In this document: in pieces, positions 15,718 through 26,302 of the stretch | How the letters are laid out: each line of letters starts with the position of its first letter | Position numbering within the stretch: position 1 is the first letter of the stretch | From: Streptomyces sp. Go-475 | Lineage (GTDB): Bacteria > Actinomycetota > Actinomycetes > Streptomycetales > Streptomycetaceae | Direction: 5' to 3' | Assembly (NCBI RefSeq): GCF_003330845.1 | Contig: NZ_CP026121.1 | Coordinates: forward strand, 7,483,501 to 7,547,500 | Length of the DNA: 64,000 nt | The notes under the pieces: generated by a model | Told to the model about the DNA's origin: nothing | Database searches by the model: none | What the model saw: only the letters and a program-made list of their open reading frames with translations | Position numbers and translations under genes: made by a program

Positions 15718-17370
15718 TCAGTTCACTTCCCGAAGATTGCGGTAGGCGGCCACCAGCGCGGCCGTGGACGGGTCGAGACCGGGGACGTCAGCGCCCTCGG
15801 TCAGGGCGGGCTCGACGCGCTTGGCGAGGACCTTGCCCAGCTCCACGCCCCACTGGTCGAAGGAGTCGATGTTCCAGACGGCGCCCTGCACGAACACCTT
15901 GTGCTCGTAGAGGGCGACCAGCTGCCCCAGGACCGAGGGGGACAGCTCGGTGGCCAGGATCGTCGTGGTCGGGTGGTTGCCCTGGAAGGTGCGGTGCGGC
16001 ACCTGCTCCTCGGGCACGCCCTCGGCGCGTACCTCCTCGGCGGTCTTGCCGAAGGCGAGGGCCTGGCCCTGCGCGAACAGGTTGGCCATCAACAGGTCGT
16101 GCTGGCCCTTCAGTTCGTCGCTCAGCTCGGCGACCGGCCGGGCGAAGCCGATCAGGTCGGCCGGGATGAGCTTGGTGCCCTGGTGGATCAGCTGGTAGTA
16201 GGCGTGCTGCCCGTTGGTGCCGGGTGTGCCCCACACCACCGGCCCGGTCTGCCACTGCACGGGACGCCCGTCGCGGTCCACCGACTTGCCGTTGGACTCC
16301 ATGTCGAGCTGCTGGAGGTAGGCGGTGAACTGGGACAGGTAGTGGCTGTACGGCAGGACCGCGTGCGACTGGGCGTCGTGGAAGTTGCCGTACCAGATGC
16401 CGAGCAGGCCCATGATCAGCGGGGCGTTGGCCTCGGCGGGGGCGTTGCGGAAGTGCTCGTCGACGATGCGGAAGCCGTCGAGCATCTCCCGGAAGCGGTC
16501 CGGGCCGATCGCGATCATCAGGGACAGGCCGATCGCGGAGTCGTAGGAGTAGCGGCCGCCGACCCAGTCCCAGAACTCGAACATGTTGTCGACGTCGATG
16601 CCGAAGTCGGCGACCTTCCCGGCGTTCGTCGACAGGGCGACGAAGTGCTTCGCCACCGCCTTCTCGTCGCCGCCGAGCCCGTCGAGCAGCCAGGAGCGCG
16701 CCGAGGTCGCGTTGGTGATCGTCTCGATGGTGGTGAACGTCTTGGACGCGACGATGAACAGCGTCTCCGCCGGGTCCAGGTCGCGCGTGGCCTCGTGCAG
16801 GTCGGAGCCGTCCACGTTGGACACGAAGCGGAAGGTCAGCGAACGGTCCGTGAACGGCCGCAGCGCCTCGTAGGCCATCGCCGGGCCGAGGTCCGAGCCG
16901 CCGATGCCGATGTTGACGACGTTGCGGATGCGCTTGCCGGTGTGGCCGGTCCACTCGCCCGAGCGCACCCGGTTCGCGAAGTCGGACATCTTGTCGAGCA
17001 CGGCGTGCACGCCCGGGACGACGTTCTCGCCGTCGACCTCGATCACCGCGTCCCGGGCGGCGCGCAGCGCGGTGTGCAGCACGCCCCGGTTCTCGGTGGT
17101 GTTGATCTTCTCGCCGCGGAACATGGCGTCCCTGAGCCCGAACACGTCGGTGGCGGTCGCCAGCTCCTGGAGCAGGGCCAGTGTCTCGTCGGTGACCAGG
17201 TGCTTGGAGTAGTCGATGCGCAGGTCGCCCACGTGCACGACGTAGCGCTCGGCGCGCCCGGGGTCCGCCGCGAACAGCTCCCGCAGGTTCGGCTGCGGCA
17301 GGGCGTCCTTGCGGTGGTCCTCCAGGGCGGTCCACTCGGGCCGCCGCGTGAGCAGGGGGGAGTCAGACAT
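15718..17370 (-). CDS. pgi: Glucose-6-phosphate isomerase
   Basis: The 550-residue protein has both PGI signatures: [16 protein letters not shown] near residue 150, [13 protein letters not shown] near 205, and [13 protein letters not shown]. It interconverts glucose-6-phosphate and fructose-6-phosphate, recycling fructose-6-phosphate made by transketolase and transaldolase into the oxidative branch. Start codon overlaps the opcA end by 8 bp. It is usually a second copy in Streptomyces, the first lying with the other zwf/tkt cluster. Confidence 0.95.
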   Translation of the reverse strand: MSDSPLLTRRPEWTALEDHRKDALPQPNLRELFAADPGRAERYVVHVGDLRIDYSKHLVTDETLALLQELATATDVFGLRDAMFRGEKINTTENRGVLHTALRAARDAVIEVDGENVVPGVHAVLDKMSDFANRVRSGEWTGHTGKRIRNVVNIGIGGSDLGPAMAYEALRPFTDRSLTFRFVSNVDGSDLHEATRDLDPAETLFIVASKTFTTIETITNATSARSWLLDGLGGDEKAVAKHFVALSTNAGKVADFGIDVDNMFEFWDWVGGRYSYDSAIGLSLMIAIGPDRFREMLDGFRIVDEHFRNAPAEANAPLIMGLLGIWYGNFHDAQSHAVLPYSHYLSQFTAYLQQLDMESNGKSVDRDGRPVQWQTGPVVWGTPGTNGQHAYYQLIHQGTKLIPADLIGFARPVAELSDELKGQHDLLMANLFAQGQALAFGKTAEEVRAEGVPEEQVPHRTFQGNHPTTTILATELSPSVLGQLVALYEHKVFVQGAVWNIDSFDQWGVELGKVLAKRVEPALTEGADVPGLDPSTAALVAAYRNLREVN

Positions 17371-18298
17371 GGGCGGGGGTCTCCTCGGTTGCCTCGCCGT
17401 TCAGGGCGATGGCGTACATCTCGTCCGCGTCGAGGCGCCGCAGCTCCTCGGCGATGAGTTCGGAGGTGGCACGGACCTTCAGCGCGAGGGTCCGGGACGG
17501 CTGGCCCGGCAGGGTCAGCGTGGCCAGCGGCCCCTCGGGGCGGTCGATGACGATCTCGCCGTTCTCCGTGCCCAGGCGTACGGCGGTCACGACCGGCCCG
17601 GCGGTGACCACGCGGTCGACCCGGACGTGCAGCCGCGCCTCCAGCCAGCGGGCCAGCAGCTCGGCGGCCGGGTTCTCGGCCTCGGCCTCCACGGCCGCCG
17701 AGATCACCTTCGCCCGGGCCTGGTCCAGCGCCGCCGCCAGCATCGAACGCCAGGGCGTCAGCCGGGTCCAGGCGAGGTCCGTGTCGCCGGGCGCGTAGGA
17801 GCGGACCCGGGTCTCCAGGGTCTGCAGGGGGTTCTCCACGGCGTACAGGTCGGTGATCCGCCGCTGGGCCAGGGCCCCGAGCGGGTCCTTCGAGGGCACC
17901 TCGGGGGCGTCCACCGGCCACCAGACCACCACCGGCGCGTCCGGCAGCAGCAGCGGCAGCACCACCGAGTCGGCGTGGTCGGACACCTCGCCGTAGGTCC
18001 GCAGGATCACCGTCTCGCCGGTGCCCGCGTCCGCGCCCACCCGGACCTCCGCGTCCAGCCGGGAGGACTGGCGGTCGCGGGGGGTGCGGGCGTGCCGCTT
18101 GATGACGACCAGGGTGCGCGAGGGGTGCTCGTGCGAGGCCTCCTCGGCCGCCTTGATCGCGTCGTAGGCGTTCTCCTCGTCCGTGACGATCACCATCGTC
18201 AGGACCATGCCCACGGCCGGCGTGCCGATGGCGCGGCGACCCTGCACCAGCGCCTTGTTGATCTTGCTTGCCGTGGTGTCGGTCAGGTCGATCTTCAT
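17363..18298 (-). CDS. opcA: Glucose-6-phosphate dehydrogenase assembly protein OpcA
   Basis: The 311-residue protein has the OpcA N-terminal domain ([14 protein letters not shown] near residue 58, [14 protein letters not shown] near 122) and the C-terminal winged domain. Cyanobacterial and actinobacterial OpcA promotes oligomerisation and redox activation of the dehydrogenase. The ATG overlaps the zwf stop by 4 bp, giving equimolar coupled synthesis. Confidence 0.95.
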   Translation of the reverse strand: MKIDLTDTTASKINKALVQGRRAIGTPAVGMVLTMVIVTDEENAYDAIKAAEEASHEHPSRTLVVIKRHARTPRDRQSSRLDAEVRVGADAGTGETVILRTYGEVSDHADSVVLPLLLPDAPVVVWWPVDAPEVPSKDPLGALAQRRITDLYAVENPLQTLETRVRSYAPGDTDLAWTRLTPWRSMLAAALDQARAKVISAAVEAEAENPAAELLARWLEARLHVRVDRVVTAGPVVTAVRLGTENGEIVIDRPEGPLATLTLPGQPSRTLALKVRATSELIAEELRRLDADEMYAIALNGEATEETPAHV

Positions 18299-20010
18299 GG
18301 CCTGCGCCAGCTCCGTCCGTCTCGTGCGAGCATCTCGTCGGCTTCCTCGGGTCCCCAGCTGCCGGAGGCGTACTGCGCGGGCCGGCCGTGCGTGGCCCAG
18401 TACTGCTCGATCGGGTCGAGGATCTTCCAGGACTCTTCCACTTCCTGGTGACGGGGGAACAGGTTGGCGTCGCCCAGGAGCACGTCCAGGATCAGCCGTT
18501 CGTACGCCTCCGGGCTCGATTCGGTGAACGACTCGCCGTAGGCGAAGTCCATCGTCACGTCCCGGATCTCCATCGACGTGCCCGGCACCTTGGAGCCGAA
18601 CCGGACCGTCATGCCCTCGTCCGGCTGCACGCGGATGACGATCGCGTTGGCGCCCAGTTCCTCCGTCGCGGTCGAGTCGAAGGGGGAGTGCGGGGCCCGC
18701 TGGAACACCACCGCGATCTCCGTGACCCGCCGTCCGAGCCGCTTGCCGGTGCGCAGGTAGAAGGGGACGCCCGCCCAGCGGCGGTTGTCCACCTGGAGCT
18801 TGACCGCGGCGTAGGTGTCGGTCGTGGAGCCCGGGTCGATGCCCTCCTCCTCCAGATAGCCGCGCACTTTCGCACCGCCCTGCCAGGCGGCCGCGTACTG
18901 CCCGCGCACGGTGTGCAGCCCCAGGTCCTCCGGCAGCTTCACGGCGCGCAGGACCTTCAGCTTCTCGGTCAGCAGCGAGGCGGCGTCGAAGGCGGCCGGT
19001 TCCTCCATCGCGGTGAGCGCCATCAGCTGGAGCAGGTGGTTCTGGATGACGTCACGGGCGGCGCCGATGCCGTCGTAGTAGCCGGCCCGGCCGCCGATGC
19101 CGATGTCCTCGGCCATGGTGATCTGCACGTGGTCGACGTACGACCGGTTCCAGATCGGCTCGAACATCTGGTTGGCGAAGCGCAGCGCCAGGAGGTTCTG
19201 GACGGTCTCCTTGCCGAGGTAGTGGTCGATGCGGAAGACCTGCTCCGGGTCGAACACGTCGTGCACGATCGCGTTCAGCTCGCAGGCGCTGTCGAGATCG
19301 TGCCCGAACGGCTTTTCGATGACCGCGCGGCGCCAGGAGCCCTCCGGGGCGTCGGCCAGCTTGTGCTTCTTCAGCTGCTGGACGACCTTGGGGAAGAACT
19401 TCGGCGGCACCGAGAGGTAGAAGGCGTAGTTGCCGCTGGTGCCGCGGGAGGCGTCCAGCTCCTCGACGGCGGAGCGCAGCTGCTTGAACGCCGTGTCGTC
19501 GTCGAAGTCACCGGGGATGAACCGCATGCCCTCGGCGAGCTGCTGCCAGACCTCCTCGCGGAACGGGGTCCGGGCGTGCTCGCGGACGGCGTCGTGCACG
19601 ACCTGCGCGAAGTCCTGGTCCTCCCAGTCCCGGCGGGCGAAGCCCACCAGCGAGAAGCCCGGCGGCAGCAGGCCGCGGTTGGCCAGGTCGTACACGGCCG
19701 GCATCAGCTTCTTGCGGGACAGGTCGCCGGTCACGCCGAAGATGACGAGCCCGGACGGGCCCGCGATCCGGGGCAGACGGCGGTCGCGCGCGTCGCGCAG
19801 CGGGTTGGCGAAGTCGGCGTCGGCGTGGTGCGTGCGCGGGGCGGCCTGCGACTGCCCGTCGGCGCCGGCCCGCTCGTCCCCGGCCGGCTCGGTCGTGCCG
19901 CTCACCCCGGTCTGCTCGACCCCGGCCGCCTCCTGGGCGGCCCGGGCCTCCTTGTCCTCCTTGGTCCCCTTGGTCTCCTGTTCGGCGGTCTGGGGAATCC
20001 CCTCGCTCAT
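18295..20010 (-). CDS. zwf: Glucose-6-phosphate 1-dehydrogenase
   Basis: The 571-residue enzyme carries the nucleotide motif [14 protein letters not shown] near residue 88 and the active-site [13 protein letters not shown] with catalytic His and Lys. It oxidises glucose-6-phosphate to the lactone. An N-terminal extension of ~75 residues rich in Glu, Ala, Gly and Thr has no counterpart in E. coli Zwf and looks disordered. 4-bp overlaps with tal and opcA on both sides. A lactonase gene, common in such operons, is absent. Confidence 0.95.
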   Translation of the reverse strand: MSEGIPQTAEQETKGTKEDKEARAAQEAAGVEQTGVSGTTEPAGDERAGADGQSQAAPRTHHADADFANPLRDARDRRLPRIAGPSGLVIFGVTGDLSRKKLMPAVYDLANRGLLPPGFSLVGFARRDWEDQDFAQVVHDAVREHARTPFREEVWQQLAEGMRFIPGDFDDDTAFKQLRSAVEELDASRGTSGNYAFYLSVPPKFFPKVVQQLKKHKLADAPEGSWRRAVIEKPFGHDLDSACELNAIVHDVFDPEQVFRIDHYLGKETVQNLLALRFANQMFEPIWNRSYVDHVQITMAEDIGIGGRAGYYDGIGAARDVIQNHLLQLMALTAMEEPAAFDAASLLTEKLKVLRAVKLPEDLGLHTVRGQYAAAWQGGAKVRGYLEEEGIDPGSTTDTYAAVKLQVDNRRWAGVPFYLRTGKRLGRRVTEIAVVFQRAPHSPFDSTATEELGANAIVIRVQPDEGMTVRFGSKVPGTSMEIRDVTMDFAYGESFTESSPEAYERLILDVLLGDANLFPRHQEVEESWKILDPIEQYWATHGRPAQYASGSWGPEEADEMLARDGRSWRRP

Positions 20011-21152
20011 TCCGCGTCAACTCCCTTGTCGTTCAAGGACTTGGTGACCGCGTCCAGCAGGTCCTGCCAGGCCACCTCGAACTTCGCCACACCTTCGTTC
20101 TCCAGCTGCCGCACCACCTCGTCGTACGAGATCCCGAGCCGCTCGACGGCCGCCAGGTCCGCTCGGGCCTGGGCGTAGCCGCCGGTGACGGTGTCACCCT
20201 GGACGTCGCCGTGGTCCGCGACGGCGTTCAGCGTGGCCTCCGGCATGGTGTTGACCGTGCCGGGGGCGACCAGCTCGTCCACGTACAGGGTGTCCTTGTA
20301 GGCGGGGTCCTTCACACCGGTGGAGGCCCAAAGGGGGCGCTGCCGGTTCGCTCGGGCGCCTCCCAGGGCCTGCCAGCGCGGCCCGGCGAAGACCTGCTCG
20401 TACGCCTGGTAGGCGAGCCGCGCGTTGGCCAGGGCCGCCCGGCCCTTCAGGGCGAGCGCCTCGTCCGTGCCCAGCAGCGTCAGCCGCTTGTCGATCTCGG
20501 CGTCGACGCGGGAGACGAAGAAGGACGCGACCGAGTGGATGCCGGACAGGTCCAGGCCGGCCGCCTGCGCCCGCTCCAGGCCCGCCAGGTAGGCGTCCAT
20601 CACCTCGCGGTAGCGCTCCAGCGAGAAGATCAGCGTCACGTTGACACTGATACCCGCGCCGATCACCTCGGTGATCGCCGGCAGGCCCGCCTTCGTCGCC
20701 GGGATCTTGATCATCACGTTGGGGCGGTCCACCAGCCAGGCCAGCTGCCGGGCCTCGGCGACGGTCGCCGCCGTGTCGTGCGCCAGCCGGGGGTCGACCT
20801 CGATGGAGACCCGGCCGTCCCGGCCGCCCGTCGCCTCGTACACCGGCCGCAGCACGTCGGCGGCGGCCCGGACGTCGGCGGTCGTCATCATGCGGACGGC
20901 CTCGTCGACGGTCACGCCCCGCGCGGCCAGGTCGGCGAGCTGCTCCTCGTAGCCCTCGCCGGAGCCGATGGCGGCCTGGAAGATGGACGGGTTGGTGGTG
21001 ACGCCGACGACGTTCCTCGTCTCCACGAGTTCGGCCAGGTTGCCGGAGTCGATGCGCCGGCGGGACAGGTCGTCCAGCCAGATCGACACGCCCTCGTCGG
21101 ACAGGCGCTTGAGTGCTCCCGCGGTCGCGGTCGCTTCGGTCACAGTGATCAT
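20007..21152 (-). CDS. tal: Transaldolase
   Basis: The 381-residue enzyme has [12 protein letters not shown] at residue 50 and the Schiff-base lysine motif [17 protein letters not shown] near 143. It is the long actinobacterial type. It transfers dihydroxyacetone units between sedoheptulose-7-phosphate and glyceraldehyde-3-phosphate. It lies 19 bp after tkt and overlaps zwf by 4 bp. Confidence 0.95.
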   Translation of the reverse strand: MITVTEATATAGALKRLSDEGVSIWLDDLSRRRIDSGNLAELVETRNVVGVTTNPSIFQAAIGSGEGYEEQLADLAARGVTVDEAVRMMTTADVRAAADVLRPVYEATGGRDGRVSIEVDPRLAHDTAATVAEARQLAWLVDRPNVMIKIPATKAGLPAITEVIGAGISVNVTLIFSLERYREVMDAYLAGLERAQAAGLDLSGIHSVASFFVSRVDAEIDKRLTLLGTDEALALKGRAALANARLAYQAYEQVFAGPRWQALGGARANRQRPLWASTGVKDPAYKDTLYVDELVAPGTVNTMPEATLNAVADHGDVQGDTVTGGYAQARADLAAVERLGISYDEVVRQLENEGVAKFEVAWQDLLDAVTKSLNDKGVDAE

Positions 21153-21171
21153 CTTCTTTCGGGCGGTGCGG

Positions 21172-23247
21172 TCAGCCGCGCGCGGCGGTGAGGGATTCCC
21201 GGGCCGCGGCGACGACGTTCTCGGGGGTGAAGCCGTACTCGGCGAACAGGGTCTTGGCGTCGGCGGAGGCGCCGAAGTGCTCCAGGGAGACGATGCGTCC
21301 CGCGTCGCCGACGAACCGGTGCCAGGTCAGGCCGATCCCGGCCTCGACCGCGACCCGGGCCTTCACGGACGGCGGGAGCACGCTGTCGCGGTACGCGCGC
21401 GGCTGCTGCTCGAACCACTCCACGGACGGCATCGACACCACCCGCGTGCCGACCCCCTCGGCCTCCAGCGCCTCGCGCGCGGCGACCGCGAGCTGCACCT
21501 CGGAACCGGTGGCGATCAGCACCACCTCGGGCACCTGCGTGGAGGAGTCCGCGAGGACGTAACCGCCGCGCGCCGCGTCCGGGTTCGGCGCGTAGGTGGG
21601 CACGCCCTGGCGGGTCAGCGCAAGGCCGTGCGGGGCCGGGTCGGTGCTGTGCCGCCGCAGGATCTCGGCCCAGACGACCGCGGTCTCGTTGGCGTCGGCC
21701 GGGCGTACGACGTTCAGGCCCGGGATGGCCCGCAGCGCGGCCAGGTGCTCCACCGGCTGGTGGGTCGGGCCGTCCTCGCCGAGGCCGATCGAGTCGTGCG
21801 TCCACACGTACGTCACCGGCAGCTGCATCAGGGCCGACATGCGGACGGCGTTGCGCATGTAGTCGGAGAACACCAGGAAGGTGCCGCCGTAGATCCGCGT
21901 GTTGCCGTGCAGGGCGATGCCGTTCATCTCCGCGGCCATGGAGAACTCGCGGATGCCGAAGTGCACCGTGCGGCCGTACGGGTCGGCCTCCGGCAGCGGG
22001 TTGCCCTCCGGCAGGAAGGACGACGTCTTGTCGATGGTGGTGTTGTTCGAGCCGGCCAGGTCGGCGGAGCCGCCCCACAGCTCGGGCAGGACCGCGCCGA
22101 GCGCCTGGAGCACCTTGCCGGAGGCGGCGCGGGTGGCGACCGCCTTGCCCGGCTCGAACACGGGCAGGGCGTCCTCCCAGCCCTCGGGCAGCTCGCCCTT
22201 GCTGACCCGGTCGAAGGTCGCGGCCCGCTCGGGGTTCTCGCCGCGCCAGGCGGCGATCCGCTTGTCCCAGGCCGCGTGCGCCTCGGCACCCCGGTCCAGG
22301 GCCGTGCGGGTGTGGGCCAGCACCTCGTCGGCGACCTCGAAGGTCTGCTCCGGGTCGAAGCCGAGGACGCGCTTGGTGGCGGCGACCTCCTCCTCGCCGA
22401 GCGCCGAGCCGTGCGAGGCCTCGGTGTTCCGGGCGTTCGGGGCGGGCCAGGCGATGATCGTGCGCATCGCGATGATGGACGGGCGCCCGGTCTCGGCCTG
22501 CGCCGCCTTCAGCGCCGCGTACAGCGCGTGGACGTCGATGTCGCCGTCCTCCCGCGGCTCGATCCGCTGCACGTGCCAGCCGTAGGCCTCGTACCGCTTC
22601 AGCACGTCCTCGGAGAACGCGGTCGCCGTGTCGCCCTCGATGGAGATGTGGTTGTCGTCGTAGAGGAAGACCAGGTTGCCGAGCTTCTGGTGGCCGGCGA
22701 GCGAGGAGGCCTCGGCGGAGACGCCCTCCTGGAGGTCGCCGTCGGAGACGATCGCCCAGATGGTGTGGTCGAAGGGCGACTCGCCCTCGGGGGCGTCCGG
22801 GTCGAACAGGCCGCGCTCGTAGCGGGCGGCCATCGCCATGCCGACCGCGTTGGCGACGCCCTGGCCCAGCGGGCCGGTGGTGGTCTCCACGCCCGCCGTG
22901 TGGCCGTACTCGGGGTGGCCGGGCGTCTTCGAGCCGTGCGTGCGGAACGCCTTCAGGTCGTCCAGCTCCAGCTCGTAGCCCGCGAGGTACAGCTGCGTGT
23001 AGAGGGTCAGCGAGGTGTGCCCGGGGGAGAGGACGAAGCGGTCACGGCCCGTCCACTCCGGGTCGGCGGGGTCGTGCCGCATCACCTTCTGGAAGAGCGT
23101 GTAGGCGGCCGGCGCCAGGCTCATCGCGGTGCCGGGGTGGCCGTTGCCGACCCGCTGCACGGCATCCGCCGCCAGCAGGCGGGCGGTGTCGACGGCACGC
23201 CGGTCGAGGTCGGTCCATTCGAAGCTGTCCGCTGTCTGCGTGCTCAT
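21172..23247 (-). CDS. tkt: Transketolase
   Basis: The 691-residue thiamine-diphosphate enzyme shows [10 protein letters not shown], the signature [18 protein letters not shown], the ThDP/Mg motif ending [12 protein letters not shown] and the pyrimidine-domain [19 protein letters not shown] at 23247 is taken as start; a TTG two codons upstream is closer to the GAGGA ribosome site and cannot be excluded. It is the first gene of the seven-gene operon, so its upstream gap holds the operon promoter and a palindrome at 23301-23315. Confidence 0.95.
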   Translation of the reverse strand: MSTQTADSFEWTDLDRRAVDTARLLAADAVQRVGNGHPGTAMSLAPAAYTLFQKVMRHDPADPEWTGRDRFVLSPGHTSLTLYTQLYLAGYELELDDLKAFRTHGSKTPGHPEYGHTAGVETTTGPLGQGVANAVGMAMAARYERGLFDPDAPEGESPFDHTIWAIVSDGDLQEGVSAEASSLAGHQKLGNLVFLYDDNHISIEGDTATAFSEDVLKRYEAYGWHVQRIEPREDGDIDVHALYAALKAAQAETGRPSIIAMRTIIAWPAPNARNTEASHGSALGEEEVAATKRVLGFDPEQTFEVADEVLAHTRTALDRGAEAHAAWDKRIAAWRGENPERAATFDRVSKGELPEGWEDALPVFEPGKAVATRAASGKVLQALGAVLPELWGGSADLAGSNNTTIDKTSSFLPEGNPLPEADPYGRTVHFGIREFSMAAEMNGIALHGNTRIYGGTFLVFSDYMRNAVRMSALMQLPVTYVWTHDSIGLGEDGPTHQPVEHLAALRAIPGLNVVRPADANETAVVWAEILRRHSTDPAPHGLALTRQGVPTYAPNPDAARGGYVLADSSTQVPEVVLIATGSEVQLAVAAREALEAEGVGTRVVSMPSVEWFEQQPRAYRDSVLPPSVKARVAVEAGIGLTWHRFVGDAGRIVSLEHFGASADAKTLFAEYGFTPENVVAAARESLTAARG

Positions 23248-23300
23248 CTTCAAGAAGTCCTCGATAGGAGCGAAGGGGCTGGTCTGACGCGTTCAAAATT

Positions 23301-23315
23301 AAAAGTCTGACTTTT
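23301..23315. promoter_or_regulatory. Palindromic candidate operator of the pentose-phosphate operon
   Basis: AAAAGTC-T-GACTTTT is a perfect palindrome in an AT-rich patch of an otherwise GC-rich gap, 54 bp upstream of tkt and 90 bp upstream of the divergent AraC-type gene. Its position suits control of both. Confidence 0.6.
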
Positions 23316-23404
23316 TCGACGGAAGGTCGCCGTGTGCCAGCCTGTGGTGAAAGTGGGACACCCAGAAGCAGCACGAGGCGCGAGCGGGGCGGTACGAGGC
23401 GGAC

Positions 23405-24307
23405 ATGGCGGACAGAAGCATCCAAGGCGGCGACATCCAAGGCGGCGACGGGATCAGAACGTTCCCCTTCCCGGTCGAGCTGAGCGTCGGCGGCGTCGGC
23501 ATGCAGGTCGGCCCGATGGGCACCGGCCGTACCTGGCACGCCGAAGCGCCGCTGGAGCGCGTGCACCGCATCGAGTTCCACGTCGTGATGCTGTTCGGCG
23601 AGGGCCCGGTCCGGCACATGGTCGACTTCACCGAGTACGAGGCCCGCGCCGGGGACCTGCTGTGGATCCGCCCGGGGCAGGTCCACCGCTTCTCGCCCAC
23701 CAGCGAGTACCGCGGAACCGTGCTCACCATGCAGCCGGGCTTCCTGCCCCGCGCCACCGTGGAAGCCACCGGTCTGTACCGCTACGACCTGCCGCCGCTG
23801 CTGCGCCCCGACGAGGGCCAGCGCACCGCCCTGCGCGCCGCGCTCGGCCAGTTGCGGCGCGAGTACGAGGACACGGCCACGCTGCCGCTCAGCCTGCACA
23901 CCGCCGTCCTGCGCCACACCCTGACGGCGTTCCTGCTGCGCCTCGCCCACCTCGCCACGAGTTCCGCGGACGCGGTGCGCCGGCAATCCGACTCCACCTT
24001 CACGCTCTTCCGGGACGCCGTGGAGAAGGACTTCGCCACCAACCACAGCGTCAGCGCCTACGCCGACGCGCTCGGTTACTCCCGCCGCACCCTGGTCCGC
24101 GCGGTCCGGGCCGCGACCGGTGACACCCCCAAGGCGTTCATCGACAAGCGCGTCGTCCTGGAGGCCAAACGGCTCCTCGCCCACACCGACCTGCCGATCG
24201 GCCGGGTCGGCGCGGCGGTCGGCTTCCCCGACGCCGCGAACTTCTCCAAGTTCTTCCACCAGCACACGGACCAGACCCCCGCGGCGTTCCGGGCGGAGTT
24301 GCGCTGA
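23405..24307 (+). CDS. AraC-family regulator divergent from the pentose-phosphate operon
   Basis: The 300-residue protein has an N-terminal cupin-like sensing domain (EYEARAGDLLWIRPGQVHRF near residue 79) and a C-terminal double helix-turn-helix: VSAYADALGYSRRTLVRAVRAATG and PIGRVGAAVGFPDAANFSKFFHQHTDQTP. Near the start the peptide IQGGD is repeated because a 15-bp unit is duplicated. Such regulators bind sugars or sugar derivatives and activate neighbouring genes; the adjacent operon is the obvious target. Confidence 0.85.
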   Translation: MADRSIQGGDIQGGDGIRTFPFPVELSVGGVGMQVGPMGTGRTWHAEAPLERVHRIEFHVVMLFGEGPVRHMVDFTEYEARAGDLLWIRPGQVHRFSPTSEYRGTVLTMQPGFLPRATVEATGLYRYDLPPLLRPDEGQRTALRAALGQLRREYEDTATLPLSLHTAVLRHTLTAFLLRLAHLATSSADAVRRQSDSTFTLFRDAVEKDFATNHSVSAYADALGYSRRTLVRAVRAATGDTPKAFIDKRVVLEAKRLLAHTDLPIGRVGAAVGFPDAANFSKFFHQHTDQTPAAFRAELR

Positions 24308-24314
24308 GGGCAGC

Positions 24315-24350
24315 GGAAGGGGGCTCCACGCGCGCGTGGAGCCCCCTTCC
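24315..24350. terminator. 36-bp perfect palindrome, bidirectional terminator
   Basis: GGAAGGGGGCTCCACG (24315-24330), CGCG, CGTGGAGCCCCCTTCC (24335-24350) is one continuous perfect palindrome. It lies between the stop codons of the convergent AraC and GH16 genes, 8 bp from each. Confidence 0.9.
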
Positions 24351-24358
24351 GGGTGCGG

Positions 24359-25756
24359 TCAGCGCCCGAAGGTGAACCAGTTGACGTTCACGAAGTCCGC
24401 CGGCTGCCCGCTGGTGAAGGTCAGATAGACGTCGTGCGTGCCCGTCACGGAGCTGATGTCGGCGGGGATCGTCCGCCACGACTGCCAGCCGCCGGTGTTG
24501 CCCACCGCGAAGCTCCCGATGGGCGCGTTGCTCCGGCTGTCCAGCCGCACCTCGACCAGCCCGCTGACACCGCCCGCCGCGCCGCTCGCGACCCGGGCGC
24601 TGAACTGCCGGGCCGCCGTGGAGCCGAAGTTCACGCCCTTGAACTGCAGCCAGTCGCCGTTGGCCAGGGCGCCGACGTTCCGGCCGCCGCCGGTGTCGGT
24701 GGTCGTCTCGGTCATGGTGCCGGACTGGCTGTCGTAGGACTCGGCCTGGAGGGTGCCGTAGGCGTCGCGGTCGCCGGTGGGCGGAGGCGTGGTGCCGCCA
24801 CCGCCCGACGACAGCACCTGCACGTAGTCGACGACCATCGGGTGGCCGGGCTGGGTGCCCGCGTCCGGGCCGCCGCCGAACGCGTCCGGGAAGCCGCCGC
24901 CCATCGCCACGTTGAGGATGATGAAGAAACCGTGGTCGGTGGCGTTCCGCCAGGTCGTCGCGTCGACCTGGTCGGCGCGCACGGTGTGGAAGTTGACGCC
25001 GTCGAGGTAGAAGCGGATCTGCTCGACGCTCGTCGAGCGGTCCCACTCCATCCGGTACGTGTGGAAGCCGGCCTGGCACGTGGTGCCCTGGCAGGTGGTC
25101 GAACCGCCGATGCCGCTGGTCTCGTTGCAGGGGCCGCCCGGGGAGGTGCCGCAGTGCATCGTGGCGAACACCGTGTTCTGGCCCTGGGTGTTCTCCATGA
25201 TGTCCAGCTCGCCGACGGCCGGCCAGTTCCAGTAGTTGCCGCGGTAGGGGGCGCCCAGCATCCAGAAGGCGGGCCAGTAGCCCCTGGCCGCCGCTCCGGT
25301 GACGTTCGGCACCTGGATGCGCGACTCCACGCGGAGCTTGCCGCCGGCCGGGGGCTGGAAGTCGGTGCGGTTGGTCTCGACGCGGCCGGAGGTCCAGTTG
25401 CCGGCGGCGTCCCGGCGGGGCGTGATGCGGAGGTTGCCGTTGCCGTCGAGGGAGACGTTGTCGGTGCTGCTCGTCATCGTCTCGACCTCGCCGGTGCCCC
25501 AGTTGGCGGGGCCGCCCGGGTAGCCCTTGCCGGTGGCGTACTGCCAGTTCGAGGTGTTGACGCCGCTGCCCGCCGGGCCGTTGAAGTCGTCCACGAACAC
25601 CTGCGTCCAGCCCGACGGGGGCGGCGGGGCGGAGGCGTTCGCGGCCGGGGTGGCGACGGTGGCGGCGGCAGCCGCGAGTCCGAGCGTGCACGTGACGGCG
25701 ACGAAGGCCCGCCGGAAGGGGCGGGGTCCGCGGGGGGTACCGGAGGTTTCGCTCAT
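24359..25756 (-). CDS. Secreted GH16 beta-glucanase with C-terminal CBM6-like module
   Basis: The 465-residue protein has a signal peptide (basic start, hydrophobic 18-40, cut near ANASA), a GH16 domain (~48-315) with catalytic ELDIME, Glu183 nucleophile and Glu188 acid/base, a Gly/Thr/Pro linker and a carbohydrate-binding module (~335-465; ALANGDWLQFKGVNFG typical of family 6). The extra Met in ELDIME is typical of beta-1,3-glucanases and laminarinases. Likely extracellular degradation of laminarin or fungal beta-glucan. Two LacI-type operators upstream suggest induction by a beta-glucan oligosaccharide. Confidence 0.9.
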   Translation of the reverse strand: MSETSGTPRGPRPFRRAFVAVTCTLGLAAAAATVATPAANASAPPPPSGWTQVFVDDFNGPAGSGVNTSNWQYATGKGYPGGPANWGTGEVETMTSSTDNVSLDGNGNLRITPRRDAAGNWTSGRVETNRTDFQPPAGGKLRVESRIQVPNVTGAAARGYWPAFWMLGAPYRGNYWNWPAVGELDIMENTQGQNTVFATMHCGTSPGGPCNETSGIGGSTTCQGTTCQAGFHTYRMEWDRSTSVEQIRFYLDGVNFHTVRADQVDATTWRNATDHGFFIILNVAMGGGFPDAFGGGPDAGTQPGHPMVVDYVQVLSSGGGGTTPPPTGDRDAYGTLQAESYDSQSGTMTETTTDTGGGRNVGALANGDWLQFKGVNFGSTAARQFSARVASGAAGGVSGLVEVRLDSRSNAPIGSFAVGNTGGWQSWRTIPADISSVTGTHDVYLTFTSGQPADFVNVNWFTFGR

Positions 25757-25790
25757 GTGGGGGCCTCTCGGGGAAGGAGAGCGAGAGCGC

Positions 25791-25804
25791 TGAGAGCGCT
25801 CTCA
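25791..25804. promoter_or_regulatory. LacI-type operator, proximal
   Basis: TGAGAGCGCTCTCA is a perfect 14-bp palindrome 35 bp upstream of the GH16 start. It has the CGCT centre of LacI/GalR-family operators such as the CebR site TGGGAGCGCTCCCA. No LacI gene lies in the window, so control is in trans. Confidence 0.8.
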
Positions 25805-25915
25805 AAGTGCCGTCAATGTGCTCCACCTCACCCGGGGCGTCAAGAGGTAAAGCCAGGAAAAGTACGGGGCTGCTGCTGGATGCAGAGCCTGAACGGGACG
25901 TGGGGACACCGGGGT

Positions 25916-25929
25916 TGAGAGCGCTCTTA
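25916..25929. promoter_or_regulatory. LacI-type operator, distal
   Basis: TGAGAGCGCTCTTA differs from the proximal site at one base and lies 125 bp further upstream, touching the 3' end of the small membrane protein gene. Two sites a whole number of turns apart (about twelve) could support repressor looping across the GH16 promoter. Confidence 0.7.
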
Positions 25930-26157
25930 TCCGTCTCGGCGTCCACCGTCCCGCTGGGCGGCCCGCCTCTTGCCGTGCGACTTCAGCAGGTCGTCGATGA
26001 ACAGGAGCAGCAGGATCCCGATCCCCGGCGTCCATGGAGGCAGCCCGGCCACGGCCGCGACGAGTCCCGTCAGCATCGCGAGCACGACCAGCACGAGCAG
26101 CCGCAGCAATCCCCACCGCCTGACGCGCGCCGGCCACCGTCCCCCGTGCCGCTTCAT
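25927..26157 (-). CDS. Small membrane protein
   Basis: The 76-residue protein starts at an ATG 8 nt after GGGGGAG. It has a basic N-terminus (MKRHGGRWPARVRRW), two closely spaced hydrophobic segments (residues ~17-35 and ~42-54) and a basic tail. No family is recognised. Nothing around it indicates a role. Confidence 0.6.
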   Translation of the reverse strand: MKRHGGRWPARVRRWGLLRLLVLVVLAMLTGLVAAVAGLPPWTPGIGILLLLFIDDLLKSHGKRRAAQRDGGRRDG

Positions 26158-26302
26158 CGCCGACTCCCCCCGTCGCTGGGCTCGTCGAGCCCTCCGCGGA
26201 GTCCGACTGCCGGCGGCGGGGAACGGTTGCGGCTCCTGCGACGGTCCGTTCGGGGGCACGGCGTACCAGGCCGTTGTCAGACCCTCCTGCGATGCTCTCG
26301 GC

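Noticed and set aside
13314..16169. 951-codon plus-strand frame across the beta-helix protein, phosphatase and gnd genes
   Set aside because: Runs antisense across three genes with clear family motifs; shadow only.
20968..23310. 780-codon plus-strand frame across tkt
   Set aside because: Antisense to transketolase, with no motif and with wrong codon-position bias.
23405..23470. Short repeat in the AraC gene as a repeat array or CRISPR
   Set aside because: Only two copies of a 15-bp unit within coding sequence.
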